In this document: piece by piece, positions 1 to 8,960 of the stretch | Numbering within the stretch: position 1 is the stretch's first letter | Layout: every line of letters begins with the position of its first letter | Assembly: GCA_033549365.1 (NCBI GenBank) | Contig: JAWSUF010000002.1 | Coordinates: 350,082-414,081 of the forward strand | DNA from: Acidobacteriota bacterium | GTDB taxonomy: Bacteria > Acidobacteriota > Aminicenantia > Aminicenantales > Saccharicenantaceae | DNA: 64,000 nt | Reading direction: 5' to 3' | The notes under the pieces: model-generated | Told to the model about the DNA's origin: nothing | Databases searched by the model: none | Seen by the model: the letters and a program-made list of their open reading frames with translations, nothing else | Made by a program: the position numbers and the translations under genes

Positions 1-1
1 C

Positions 2-1663
2 ACGCTGGCCTCGACGAACGACGGCGGAAAGACCTGGAAGAGCGTCGACTGGCCTCCCGACGGCGTCTTCCGGACGGCCTTCGGCGACGTCCGCACGCTC
101 TGGATCGATCCCCGGGATTCCCATCGCATCCTGTTCGGAAGCGACGGCGGAGTCTATGTCTCCTACGACCGGGGTGAGACCTGCCATCTCTGGTACAACA
201 TCCCGCTCGGCGAACTCTACACCGTAAGCGTGGACATGGAGGATCCCTACAATATCTATGTCGGTCTCCAGGACCACGATTCCTGGAAGGGCCCGTCTTA
301 CGGCTGGGCCGGTCGCATCACGCTTTCCGATTGGGTGACCGTGGGCGGCGGCGACGGGATGTACAACCAGGTTCATCCGAAGGACGGCCGTTGGCTCTAC
401 AACAACCGTGAGTTCGGCGCCATGTGGCGGGTCGACCAGAAACGGGGCGTCCAGACGCTGATCACGCCGCGCCGCGAGGCGGGAAAACCCGCTGTGCGGT
501 TCAACTGGACGCCGCCCATTCTTCTTTCTCCCCACGATCCGGCCGTCGTTTATGTCGGCGCCCAGATCGTCTTCCGGTCGGGCGACCGGGGCGACACCTG
601 GGAGGAGATCAGCCCCGACCTGACGACGGACGACGCCTCGAAACAGGGCGGCGCGGGACATATTTCCTTCTGCACGATCACGACGCTTGCGGAGTCGCCG
701 GTCGAGCCCGGCATCATCTGGGCGGGCGCGGACGACGGCAAGGTCCAGGTGACGCGGGACGGCGGCGCATCCTGGCGCGATGCAACGGCTGCAATCGCCG
801 CCGCGGGCGGACCCGAGCGGCTCTGGGTAAGCCGCGTTTTCGCCTCTCCGCATGCGGGCGGCACGGCCTTCGTCGCCAAAACCGGCTGGCGCGAGAGCGA
901 CGAGACCCCCTATCTCTTCAAGACCGAAGACTACGGGGAAACCTGGACTTCACTGAGCGCCGGTCTTCCTGAGAATGCGATCAATGTCGTCGTGCAGGAT
1001 CACAGGAACTCCGATCTTCTTTTCGTCGGGACCGAGCGCGGCGTCTATGTTTCGATCGACGGCGGCCGGGGCTGGACGGCTCTCAAGAACAACATGCCCT
1101 GGGCCAAGGTCACCGACCTCGTCGTCCATCCGAGGGAAAACGATCTTGTGGTCGCAACGTACGGCCGCGGCGCTTTCATCGCGGACATCACGCCGCTGCA
1201 GCAGATGACGGTCGCCGTCCTCGACCGCGACGTCCATCTCTTCGCGCCCCGCCCCAAGGCCCAGCGTGTGACCGGCGGCATCGGCAATTATCACATGATG
1301 GGCGACAGCCATCTTGCGACACCCAACGAACCCGAGGCCGTCGCCGTCCGCTATTATCTGAAAGACCCGGTCCGGAGTCCCGTGAAGATCACGGTCAGCG
1401 GCCCGGGCGGCGAGGTGCTGAGCGTTCTCGAAGGGAAGACCACGGCGGGATTGCACACCGCTTTTTGGGACATGACCCGCACCCCGGCCGGCGGTGAGGA
1501 CCGGACGATGCGCCGCAGGCGCGAGCGCGTCGATCCCGGAGAATACCGCGTCGTTCTCGAAGCCGGGGGAAAGCGGCTCGAAGAAAAGATCGTGATCACG
1601 AAACGGACCGGCTGGGCCTATGGTCCGCACCCGACGATTCTTCTTGAGGCGCCGGGGCGGTAA
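2..1663 (+). CDS. Sortilin/VPS10-like BNR-repeat protein, 5' truncated by window edge
   Basis: The reading frame is open from the first bases of the window, so the true start lies upstream. Repeated Asp-box motifs (S-x-D-G-G-x-T-W type) are visible: NDGGKTW near the edge, then GDRGDTW, TRDGGASW, TEDYGETW and SIDGGRGW. Each marks a blade of a beta-propeller as in BNR/sialidase and VPS10 domains. The last ~110 residues, after the propeller, look like a beta-sandwich resembling FlgD-type or sorting-associated C-terminal domains (KITVSGPGGEVL, TAFWDM, GEYRVVLEAG). Such proteins are usually exported and are common in Acidobacteriota-like genomes; some are annotated as glycosyl hydrolases, but no catalytic residues can be identified here. 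Export cannot be judged because the N-terminus is missing. Family call is firm; function is unknown. Confidence 0.85.
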   Translation, partial: TLASTNDGGKTWKSVDWPPDGVFRTAFGDVRTLWIDPRDSHRILFGSDGGVYVSYDRGETCHLWYNIPLGELYTVSVDMEDPYNIYVGLQDHDSWKGPSYGWAGRITLSDWVTVGGGDGMYNQVHPKDGRWLYNNREFGAMWRVDQKRGVQTLITPRREAGKPAVRFNWTPPILLSPHDPAVVYVGAQIVFRSGDRGDTWEEISPDLTTDDASKQGGAGHISFCTITTLAESPVEPGIIWAGADDGKVQVTRDGGASWRDATAAIAAAGGPERLWVSRVFASPHAGGTAFVAKTGWRESDETPYLFKTEDYGETWTSLSAGLPENAINVVVQDHRNSDLLFVGTERGVYVSIDGGRGWTALKNNMPWAKVTDLVVHPRENDLVVATYGRGAFIADITPLQQMTVAVLDRDVHLFAPRPKAQRVTGGIGNYHMMGDSHLATPNEPEAVAVRYYLKDPVRSPVKITVSGPGGEVLSVLEGKTTAGLHTAFWDMTRTPAGGEDRTMRRRRERVDPGEYRVVLEAGGKRLEEKIVITKRTGWAYGPHPTILLEAPGR

Positions 1664-1711
1664 TTCCTAAAAAGAAACAGGTGAGACGCGTTAAGCGAAA
1701 TGCATTTCAGG

Positions 1712-2884
1712 TTAAAGGCCGCCGGCTCGATATAACGCCGCGATCGGAATCAGGCGGACTGTGTCGACGGTCCGGTATTCCGTGCCGAGATAAAACAGTA
1801 TCAATTCGCACTTGGCTTGGGTTTGGCGGGAAAATTCCGTCAGATTGCGAATGTCTCGGGGTCCGGGTTTTTCCGCAGCCTTGATCTCAACGGCGTATAC
1901 GGTCTCATCGATCTCAAAGACCAGGTCGATCTCATGTCCCGAAATACTTTTATAAAAGAAAAACCGGTCGGCCGGAATCCGTCCGATCTTTCGCCGCTTT
2001 TCCAGTTCCGCCAGGACGAAGTTTTCAACCCGCTGTCCGAACGACAGCTTGGCATTCAGACCTTGAACGATCCCGGCGTCGGCGAAATAGGTCTTGGCGG
2101 ACTTGATATAGCGTTTTGCCGGCCCGTCTTGATAGCCGTAAAGCTTAAAAACAAGTTGAGATTGCAGCAGGGTGTTCAGGTATTTTTTTGCCGTGGGAAA
2201 ACTGACGTTGGCCTCTCGGGCGAAGTTGGAGACATCCAGAGTCGAACCGGTGGATCGGGCCAGGTGATTCATGATCGTCAGAAGGGCTTCGATATTTTCA
2301 AGGTTGGCGAGTTGCATGAGGTCGCGCGTGAAATAAGTATCCCGGTAATTTTTTAAGACCCGTTCTTTTTGTCCCGGATCGCTTTGTGTCAGGACTTCCG
2401 GAAACTGCCCGTATGTCGCCGCATCTTCGAACATCCGTGCGGCATTCATCAACTCCGGGAGCGGGGGCTTGTCGTTCAGCAAGCCATGCGTGGCCGGACC
2501 GTCGTTTTCTCCCCAACAGGCCGTGGGGAGATTCAGAATGTCGATTCTGCCGGCCATGGTGTCCGCCGTCGAGTCCAGCAGGCCGATGGAACTCGATCCG
2601 GTCATCATGATAACGGCGTCTTTCTGATCGATGGCGTACTTGACGGCGATCGTCAATTCCGGAACCCTCTGGATCTCGTCGATAATACCTCTCGGTCCGA
2701 TGCTCATGACAAGACCCTTGGGATCTTTTCGGGCCCAGGCCAGCGCATCGAGGTCATCCAGGGTGACGTAACAAAAGTCGGGAAAAAGCTTTTTGAGCAG
2801 CGTCGTTTTACCGGCCCGCCGAGGCCCCAGGACAAGAACGCTTCTTTTTGAAGATATGGAAGATTCTATCCATCTTGTAAACAT
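1712..2884 (-). CDS. AAA-type ATPase with C-terminal DUF4143 domain
   Basis: 390-residue cytoplasmic protein. The Walker A motif GPRRAGKT lies at residues 20-27 and the Walker B/sensor region GIIDEIQ at about 66-72, as in the archaeal-type ATPase family (AAA_14). The middle contains a predicted winged-helix segment. The C-terminal DUF4143 domain carries a nuclease-like signature, with E318 and IDL followed by VEIK near residue 335, resembling a PD-(D/E)xK fold. Such proteins are widespread in anaerobes and often horizontally mobile; their role is unclear, with proposals including DNA handling and toxin-like activity. It is a stand-alone gene and no good ribosome binding site is visible before the ATG. 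Family certain, function unknown. Confidence 0.88.
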   Translation of the reverse strand: MFTRWIESSISSKRSVLVLGPRRAGKTTLLKKLFPDFCYVTLDDLDALAWARKDPKGLVMSIGPRGIIDEIQRVPELTIAVKYAIDQKDAVIMMTGSSSIGLLDSTADTMAGRIDILNLPTACWGENDGPATHGLLNDKPPLPELMNAARMFEDAATYGQFPEVLTQSDPGQKERVLKNYRDTYFTRDLMQLANLENIEALLTIMNHLARSTGSTLDVSNFAREANVSFPTAKKYLNTLLQSQLVFKLYGYQDGPAKRYIKSAKTYFADAGIVQGLNAKLSFGQRVENFVLAELEKRRKIGRIPADRFFFYKSISGHEIDLVFEIDETVYAVEIKAAEKPGPRDIRNLTEFSRQTQAKCELILFYLGTEYRTVDTVRLIPIAALYRAGGL

Positions 2885-2914
2885 GGTTTCATTTTAACAT
2901 GGACAAAATGAAAG

Positions 2915-3970
2915 TCAAGAGACGGCCGGCTCCAGAAGCGCGATGGTCCCCTCCACGGCATCGATTCGCGCGGGAACGCCCACGGGGATCGTGAATTTCA
3001 TCGGGATGTGTCCGATCATGGAGCCGTACCAGGCGGGGATGCCCAGGGGTTTGATGTGGTCGTCGAGAACCTGTTCCAGGGACAGGGCGCCGTATCCTTC
3101 GCCGGGTCCGCAGTCGGTGCAGCGGCCGAAGATGAAACCCCGGGCCTGATCCAGAACGCCGGCCAGCTTCAGGTGGGTCAGCATCCGGTCGATCCTGTAG
3201 ATCTCTTCGTTGACGTCTTCAACGAAGAGGATCGCATCCTTCCATGAGGGGACATAGGGTGTGCCGAGAATCGTCGAGACGATGGACAGGCATCCGCCCA
3301 GGAGGACCCCCGATGTTTCGCCCGGAAAGATGGTCTGGACCCGGTGTTCTCTCGGCGTCAGACGGTCGGCCGGATCGGCGGCGTTGCGCATCACGACGGC
3401 TTCGCCATCCATGATCACCCTGCGGAACCAACCGACCGTGAAGGAGTTCCAGGGATCAAGCCCGATCGGCCCGTGAAATCCAACCAGGCCGGTTTTGGCG
3501 TATAGACCGAGAAGAAGCGCCGTGATATCGCTGTAACCGATGAACACCTTGGGATTGGCGCGGATGAGATCATGGTCGAGATGCGGCAGCATGCGGGCGC
3601 AGCCCCAGCCGCCCTTCATGGCCACGATGCCGGAGATTTCGGGGTCGGCGAATTGGGCCGTGAGATCGGCGGCGCGGTCCTCGTCCGTTCCCCCGAGGTA
3701 ACCGTAGCGGTCGAGAAGATGATCGCCGAACTTGACCTTGAAGCCCAGAGCCTCCATGTTCTCTTTGACAAGGGTCACTTCGAAGCGGGTGGCCGTCGCC
3801 CCCGAGGGGCTGACCAGAGCCACGGTGTCCCCGGCTTTCAGTCGTTTCGGTTTGACGGGCTTGTGCGGCTTCGCTGCGCCGGCGGAAGCCGCCCTCGATT
3901 CCGCAAGGCCCGGCCAACCGGCGGCGACACCGGCCAGGCCGGCTGTTTTCAAAAAACGGCGCCTTTTCAT
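2915..3970 (-). CDS. Muramoyl-tetrapeptide LD-carboxypeptidase (peptidase S66), Tat-exported
   Basis: 351 residues. The N-terminus MKRRRFLKTAGLAG is a twin-arginine signal followed by a hydrophobic stretch. The S66 catalytic set is visible: nucleophile S147 in GYSDIT, E251 in FVEDVNEE and H321 in IGHIPMKF, with the early LVSPSG motif. Enzymes of this family remove the terminal D-Ala from murein tetrapeptides (LdcA) or cleave related peptide substrates. The usual bacterial LdcA is cytoplasmic, so the Tat signal suggests a periplasmic role. The start codon overlaps the stop of the S46 peptidase gene by 4 bp (ATGA), and an AAGGAG ribosome site lies inside that gene, so the two are translationally coupled and probably act in peptide turnover together. 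Confidence 0.9.
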   Translation of the reverse strand: MKRRRFLKTAGLAGVAAGWPGLAESRAASAGAAKPHKPVKPKRLKAGDTVALVSPSGATATRFEVTLVKENMEALGFKVKFGDHLLDRYGYLGGTDEDRAADLTAQFADPEISGIVAMKGGWGCARMLPHLDHDLIRANPKVFIGYSDITALLLGLYAKTGLVGFHGPIGLDPWNSFTVGWFRRVIMDGEAVVMRNAADPADRLTPREHRVQTIFPGETSGVLLGGCLSIVSTILGTPYVPSWKDAILFVEDVNEEIYRIDRMLTHLKLAGVLDQARGFIFGRCTDCGPGEGYGALSLEQVLDDHIKPLGIPAWYGSMIGHIPMKFTIPVGVPARIDAVEGTIALLEPAVS

Positions 3971-6147
3971 TTGACGTTCATCTCCTTAAGCAGGAAATCC
4001 GCTCCGCCGAACTTCTCCGTCACCCAGAGGACGTAGCGGATGTCGACGGAGATCGACCGGCTGTAATCCGCGCTCCAGGCGAAGTCGTTGATGGTCGCTT
4101 CGTAGGTCCGGTCGAAGTTGACGCCGACAAGACGGCCCCGGGCGTCGAGAACGGGGCTTCCGGAATTGCCGCCTGTGGTGTCGGCGTCGTAGAGGATACA
4201 GACGGGGACGCTGTCCCGGTTTTCGGGCTTGTAAGGTCCGAAGTCCCGGGCCGCAGCGAGATCGAAAATCCCCTCCGGGGTGTCGAACGGTTCGACGCCG
4301 GTCGTTTTTTCCAAAACGCCGGTCAGGGTTGTGACGGGGTGATAATAAACGGCGTCGGCGGGTGAGTAACCTTTGATCCGTCCGAAGGTCAGCCGCAGCG
4401 TGCTGTTGGCGTCGGGGATGAAGTCCTTGGCGAGATAATCGGCCTTGAGATCCAGAAGCCTGGCGTAGAGGGGGTCGAGGCGTCCGTTCCAGGCATCCTC
4501 TTGCGCCTTGATCTTGCGCTGGATGGGGTGGAGTGCGACGGCGAGATCGATGAAGGCATCTCCGGATTTTTTCAGCTCTTCGGCCGGCTTGTCCCAGGCG
4601 GCCGCGACGAATGCAGGATCGGCCATACGGGTGTTGCCGTAGAGATTGTCGATGAAAGCCGCCGCGGCGGCGGCGGGATCGGAGGCGCCGGAGATTTCGG
4701 CGAAGGCCGGGATTTGATTCTCTTTCGGCAGCCGGGCCGCGCGGAGAAGGAGGGCTTCCAGGACGGCCCTGTCGGTCGGTTCGTAATAGTTTTCGAGGCC
4801 GAGCGCGATGCGCTGTTTCGTCCGGTCGAAGTTCCGGTCCATATAGGCCGATTCCCTCTCCAGGTCCGGCTTGGCCCGCTCGAGTGCGGCTTCATACACG
4901 ATCGAAGCCCAGCCTAAGAGATTGACGTGTTGGCGCAGATACAACATGACCTGGTTGAGCTCGTGGCCGCTGCGGATTTCGTCGTAAACGGCCGCAAACG
5001 TGTCGAACAGATCGCCGGCCGCGGCTCGGCGCTTTGTGTCGGATGCGATCCAGGTCTGGAGCGCCTTTTCCTCGGCGCGTTTGTTCTCGACGATGCCGAC
5101 CCGGGCCATGCCCTTGAGCTTGCCGCGGAAGTTTTTCATGGTGTTGGACAGGCCCTTGATGCGTCCGGCGTGGCGGATGGCGATGTCGCGTCCGGCGTCG
5201 CTCATTTGCTCCATGAGGGCGATCTGCCAGGCGTACCAGTCGGCGACATCGGGCATCCGGACCTCTTCTTCGTAGGCGAGATAGTGCGAAGTCCGGTGCC
5301 GGAAGGTTCGTCCGGGATAGCCGAGAAGAAACACAAAGTCGTTTTCAGCGACGCCCCGGGGCTCGACCTCGAGATAGACTTTGGGCCGATAAGGGATGTT
5401 CTCGGGAGAAAAGGCCGCAGGAGAGCCGTCGGGTGCGACATAGGCGCGGAGAAAAGAGAAGTCGCCCGTGTGGCGCGGCCACATCCAGTTGTCGGTTTCG
5501 CCGCCGAATTCGCCGATCGAGCGGGGAGGAACGTAGACGAGCCGGATGTCTCGGAGATGGGTGTAAAGAAAAAGAACATAGGTTTTTCCGGCGAACATTT
5601 CGGCGACCTCGGCCCGCTTGCCGGGATTGGCTTTTTCGGCAGCGGCGACGATCTCGTTTCTCTTCTTCTGGATGGCCTGCGTTCGGGCTTCCGGGGACAG
5701 GCCGGGCCGGACCACGGAGAGGACTTCGGCCGAGACATCGCGGAACGACTCGGTAATGCGGGCCGTCATGCCCTTGGCTTCGATTTCCGCGCTGTGGCTG
5801 CGGGCCAGGAAGCCGTCGCGGATGTAGTCGTTTTCGGTGCTGCTTGCGGCTTGGGCGGCGCCGAAAGCCACATGGTGGTTGGTCAGGATCAATCCTTCGG
5901 GAGAGACGAACGATCCGGTCGCGCCGACCTGGACAATGGCGTAGATGAGGCTGGACTCGTCCTCGCTGAAGATTCGGGCCGGGTCGATTTCCAATCCCCG
6001 GGCCTTGAGATCGAGCCGGGAGATCTCCGATACCGGGAACATGCCTTCGTCGGCCCGCAGGCCGAGGATCAAGGCAAAGACCGCAACAGCCAGGATCGGC
6101 AGAGCACGGCGGTTCGGTTTTGTATGATGGAGAGTTTTGAGGGACAT
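3967..6147 (-). CDS. S46-family dipeptidyl-peptidase (DPP7/DPP11-like), exported
   Basis: 726 residues, the usual size for S46. A signal peptide occupies residues ~13-32. The chymotrypsin-like triad is visible: LTNHHVAFG (H91/H92), TGDFSF (D229) and GGNSGSPV (S662). S46 enzymes remove dipeptides from the N-terminus of oligopeptides in the periplasm. The specificity position after the nucleophile reads NFDR, with Arg at about 680. In the Porphyromonas enzymes Arg at this site goes with Asp/Glu specificity (DPP11) and Gly with hydrophobic specificity (DPP7), so an acidic preference is inferred. The common NHHC Cys is Val here. The start is supported by GAGGAGG a few bases before the ATG. It leads a coupled pair with the LD-carboxypeptidase. 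Confidence 0.93.
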   Translation of the reverse strand: MSLKTLHHTKPNRRALPILAVAVFALILGLRADEGMFPVSEISRLDLKARGLEIDPARIFSEDESSLIYAIVQVGATGSFVSPEGLILTNHHVAFGAAQAASSTENDYIRDGFLARSHSAEIEAKGMTARITESFRDVSAEVLSVVRPGLSPEARTQAIQKKRNEIVAAAEKANPGKRAEVAEMFAGKTYVLFLYTHLRDIRLVYVPPRSIGEFGGETDNWMWPRHTGDFSFLRAYVAPDGSPAAFSPENIPYRPKVYLEVEPRGVAENDFVFLLGYPGRTFRHRTSHYLAYEEEVRMPDVADWYAWQIALMEQMSDAGRDIAIRHAGRIKGLSNTMKNFRGKLKGMARVGIVENKRAEEKALQTWIASDTKRRAAAGDLFDTFAAVYDEIRSGHELNQVMLYLRQHVNLLGWASIVYEAALERAKPDLERESAYMDRNFDRTKQRIALGLENYYEPTDRAVLEALLLRAARLPKENQIPAFAEISGASDPAAAAAAFIDNLYGNTRMADPAFVAAAWDKPAEELKKSGDAFIDLAVALHPIQRKIKAQEDAWNGRLDPLYARLLDLKADYLAKDFIPDANSTLRLTFGRIKGYSPADAVYYHPVTTLTGVLEKTTGVEPFDTPEGIFDLAAARDFGPYKPENRDSVPVCILYDADTTGGNSGSPVLDARGRLVGVNFDRTYEATINDFAWSADYSRSISVDIRYVLWVTEKFGGADFLLKEMNVK

Positions 6148-6198
6148 GGATTCCTCCTCGACGGAAGATTAGTCCGGATGCACCGCCGAAGTCAATGT

Positions 6199-6383
6199 AC
6201 CCCGCTCGACCCTCCGACGGCTTGCTCCGGAGCCGTGCGCGTGTCGAGATTGAGCTACGTCGAGAGGGCTGCAACGCAGTTGGAATAGTGAGGTCGGCCC
6301 GCCCAAAGGGTGAAAACGCTGGTAAATAGGGAAAGCAGAAAAAAAGCGTTTTCACGCACGGCTCCGGATCCGGGATCCCCCCT
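6199..6383 (-). repeat. Dispersed mosaic repeat, copy A
   Basis: Read on the minus strand this tract matches copies B (38.3 kb) and C (44.4-44.8 kb). Shared pieces include a perfect-arm hairpin with GTGAAAACGCT arms (6310-6355), CACCCTTTGGGCGGGCCGA, a CTCGACGTAG core, CTCGACACGCGCACGG and CGGAGCAAGCCGTCGGAGG. It fills most of the gap between the S46 and prenyltransferase genes and has no coding potential. Confidence 0.7.
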
Positions 6384-6432
6384 GCCCCCCCCGCGGAAGA
6401 CTTTCAGCCGGATCGATTTGCCGTGGATTCGG

Positions 6433-7395
6433 CTAGGGCAGGCCGGGGATGAGGGACAACCAGGCGGCGAGGGTGCAGAGGAGTCCGAAAAGGAGGTTGT
6501 ATTGGGCGGTGGCGGCGTCGAGGGTGATGAAATCCGGCCGCCCGCCGGGGGCATGTCTGCGGCGGGCCCTGCGCCGGAGAGAAAAGGAGAGAGGAAGGGC
6601 GGCGGCTGTCGCGAAAAACGAGATCGGCATGGCGGGCATGGGCATTGCCGCAATCCGCGGGGCGGCGATGAAAAAGAGAAGAACGGCGAATGGGCTGAAA
6701 ATGAGCAGGTCGTAATAAACGGCGGATCCCCGGTCACCGAGAACGACGGCCGGTGTGATGATCCCCTTCTCCTTGTCCAGGGCGGCGTCCCTCCAGTTGT
6801 TGGCGTGCAGGATGGCGGCGACCAGCATGGACATGGAGACGGCCCAGAGAACGGGAAGAAGGGAGAGCGCGCGGGTCTGGACGAACCAGGCGCCGAGCGA
6901 GCCCAGAATGCCGAAATTCAGAAAGACGGATAGATCGCCCAGAAGACGGCTTTTCAACCAGGAATAGCCGAGGCCGATTCCGATACCGGCCAAGCCGATT
7001 GCGACAAGCTCCCAGCCGGTCATGGCGGCAAGCGCGATTCCGAGTCCGGATCCAGCGGCGATCAGGACGGTCGATCCCCGAACGACCTGGCGTTCCGTGA
7101 GCCATCCCCTGATGATGGCGCCGCTCATCGGCGTTACCTTGACGTCGAGGCCGCGCCGGGCGTCGAACACGTCGCTCAGCATGTTGGCGCCGAGGTGGAG
7201 AAGGATCATTGCGGCAAGCGCCAGGACGAAGCGCAGGATGTTGAAACCGGAACCTCCGAAAACGGCGGCCAGGGAAGTTCCGAAGAGCACGGGCATGGTT
7301 GAGGCCGGGAGAGCCCAGGGACGGGCCGCGACGGCCCATTTCCGAGGCGCTGAAACTTTCTCTTCCGTGTTCATCGCAGGCTTGCGGCCTTCCAT
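6433..7395 (-). CDS. UbiA-family prenyltransferase, MenA-like
   Basis: 320-residue polytopic membrane protein with about eight or nine hydrophobic segments. Both Asp-rich prenyl-diphosphate/Mg sites of the UbiA superfamily are present: N71-x3-D75-x2-D78 (NMLSDVFD) followed by ARRGLD, and N200-x2-D203-x3-D207 (NNWRDAALD) followed by KGIITPAVVLG. The pattern NNxRDxxxDxxxG resembles 1,4-dihydroxy-2-naphthoate prenyltransferase (MenA), so a role in menaquinone synthesis is inferred, but no other men gene is nearby. An internal ATG seven codons downstream (MNTEEK) is an alternative start; neither has a strong ribosome site. It lies 46 bp downstream of the DUF2270 gene, probably as an operon. Confidence 0.82.
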   Translation of the reverse strand: MEGRKPAMNTEEKVSAPRKWAVAARPWALPASTMPVLFGTSLAAVFGGSGFNILRFVLALAAMILLHLGANMLSDVFDARRGLDVKVTPMSGAIIRGWLTERQVVRGSTVLIAAGSGLGIALAAMTGWELVAIGLAGIGIGLGYSWLKSRLLGDLSVFLNFGILGSLGAWFVQTRALSLLPVLWAVSMSMLVAAILHANNWRDAALDKEKGIITPAVVLGDRGSAVYYDLLIFSPFAVLLFFIAAPRIAAMPMPAMPISFFATAAALPLSFSLRRRARRRHAPGGRPDFITLDAATAQYNLLFGLLCTLAAWLSLIPGLP

Positions 7396-7441
7396 GCATT
7401 CTGTGACGATCTTTTATCGGGTCGAGGGAGCGGCACTTTTG

Positions 7442-8521
7442 TCAGGGCTCGGCTTCGAAAGGCAGGAATCCCTTACCGAAAATCCCCTGGGCGGGCGAGA
7501 CGATGACGAAGGCTGTCGGATCTTCGTCTCCGACCAGGGCTTTGAGCGCGGCGACTTCGGTGACCGTCAGGGCGCACATCAGAACGGTCCGTTCCTGGCC
7601 GGTGAAAGCGCCTTTGCCGGAAAGAACGGTCGCGCCCCGATTCATCTCCTTGTTGATGCGTGCGGCGACCTCCTGAGGCTTGGCGGTGACGATGAAGGTG
7701 AGCAGCTGCTGCCGCCGCCGGGTCCGGCGGAACCAGGCGCGGCGGCCCTTCCGTCCTTCTTCCTCTTCGGAGGGAATCAATCCGGCCGGCAGGCTGTCGT
7801 AGCGGGGCAGCACCTCTCCTGCGGCCTGATGATAACGGAGTGTCCCGACGGCGAAGGCCAGAATTCCGATGTAGAACAGGGCCACGATAAGGGCAAGGGT
7901 TTCTCCGGGTAAATGGCCCAGTCGGGCGCGTTGGATGATCTCACCGAAGGACCCGGCCGGTTGGGGAAGAAGCCACAGGTTGGCCAGCCACGACAGGCCG
8001 ATGACAAGATAAACCCAGAGATAATTCCGCCTCAGGCGGCGGCCGATGGCTTCCCGCTTCTTGATCGGGAATTTCGGTGTCAGAAGATTTTCGGCCAGGG
8101 CTTCGGCCCAGTCCGGGGAGGGATGAAAGGGCGGCACCAGCATGGCCGCGAAGAAATCCGTCTCCATGAGACGCACGCGCGTGCTCCAGAGTTCGTAGTA
8201 GCGATAGCGGCGGGCCTCGATCATCAGGAACATGGTCACCAGGATCATGTCGAGCAGGATGACCACGTGGCCGTAGCTCGCATGGGTGAAGGCGAAGGAA
8301 ATGGCGGCGCCGGTCGTGACCACGGCCCAATTGGTGGTGGCGTCAAGGCGCTGCCGCCAGACATTGGCCCGCTGCACCTCGGCCCGGAAGAAATGGACCA
8401 TGGCCGTCGTGAATTCGCCGGCTTTGAGCTGGAGGCCGCGGAAGGTCCAGATCGGATCGCATCCGGGCTCGGGAGGGCTTGAGGAGCCGGTGCCCGGAGG
8501 AGATGGGGCATCCTGTGTCAT
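7442..8521 (-). CDS. DUF2270 integral membrane protein
   Basis: 359 residues. The family core is easily recognised: FFRAEVQRANVWRQRLD followed by TTNWAVVTTGAA, then two close transmembrane helices, an amphipathic RYRYYELW stretch, and two further helices around residues 165-185 and 205-225. After the membrane part comes a basic, soluble C-terminal domain of about 120 residues (KPQEVAARINKEMNRG onward) that resembles DUF2179-like ligand-binding domains, but this is a weak resemblance. Function unknown. The Pro/Ser/Gly-rich first 20 residues are probably disordered. It is upstream of, and likely co-transcribed with, the MenA-like gene. Confidence 0.8.
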   Translation of the reverse strand: MTQDAPSPPGTGSSSPPEPGCDPIWTFRGLQLKAGEFTTAMVHFFRAEVQRANVWRQRLDATTNWAVVTTGAAISFAFTHASYGHVVILLDMILVTMFLMIEARRYRYYELWSTRVRLMETDFFAAMLVPPFHPSPDWAEALAENLLTPKFPIKKREAIGRRLRRNYLWVYLVIGLSWLANLWLLPQPAGSFGEIIQRARLGHLPGETLALIVALFYIGILAFAVGTLRYHQAAGEVLPRYDSLPAGLIPSEEEEGRKGRRAWFRRTRRRQQLLTFIVTAKPQEVAARINKEMNRGATVLSGKGAFTGQERTVLMCALTVTEVAALKALVGDEDPTAFVIVSPAQGIFGKGFLPFEAEP

Positions 8522-8576
8522 GGGGAAATTCTATGCCACGGCAGGTCGGGTGTCAAGGCAACCGGAATCCGGTCCA

Positions 8577-8651
8577 TCAATCCCTCTTGACCTGCCCGAC
8601 TTCAAAGAGCGGCTCTCCTTGGTTGGTGGGCGGTGTGTTGATGATAATAAT
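8577..8651 (-). pseudogene. Orphan 3' end of an AstE-like deacylase gene
   Basis: The minus strand reads 24 codons plus TGA ending in INTPPTNQGEPLFEVGQ-VKRD, nearly identical to the last residues of the intact deacylase at 32.7 kb (INTPPANAGEPLFEVGQ-VKRD). Upstream of the match the DNA turns AT-rich and the homology stops abruptly. No start codon or rest of the gene exists, so this is a remnant left by recombination or deletion. Confidence 0.75.
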
Positions 8652-8807
8652 CTAAAAATTCGGGATTTTAACAAGACTTGAAAAGAATAATCCAATTAAT
8701 TAGATAAAATCCAAAATATTGAAGAAAAACCGCAAATTCTTTCAATCATGAAACCACTAAGAATAAGAAAAAAAACAAGATAGAATTGTTCAAGTTGCCT
8801 GAAATAA

Positions 8808-8824
8808 TTGGCACAAGTATTGCA
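8808..8824 (+). promoter_or_regulatory. Sigma-54 (RpoN) promoter of the TonB receptor gene
   Basis: TTGGCAC-AAGTA-TTGCA matches the -24/-12 consensus TGGCAC-N5-TTGCW exactly, with GG and GC 12 bp apart. The predicted transcript starts near 8835, about 125 bases before the chosen start. It lies in an AT-rich 300-base stretch with no gene. An enhancer-binding activator would be required; none is encoded in the window. Confidence 0.65.
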
Positions 8825-8960
8825 TATATAAGAGCAAAATATATCAGCGTGGTTTGGAGGTGGAAAAGGAAGAAGGATGATTGACCGTATTGACAATCTC
8901 CAAGGTGCCTCCTCAAAAGGGAGGCAGGGCTTCATTATGGAACAGACGGGAGGAGAGAGA

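Noticed and set aside
4927-6288. Long open frame on the plus strand opposite the S46 peptidase
   Set aside because: Antisense shadow caused by high GC third positions; no family resemblance, and the minus frame has the full catalytic triad.
8877-8960. ATG starts at 8877 and 8937 for the TonB receptor
   Set aside because: They put a charged 10- to 28-residue tail before the signal peptide; the TTG at 8961 has GGAGGA at ideal distance and starts directly with the signal.
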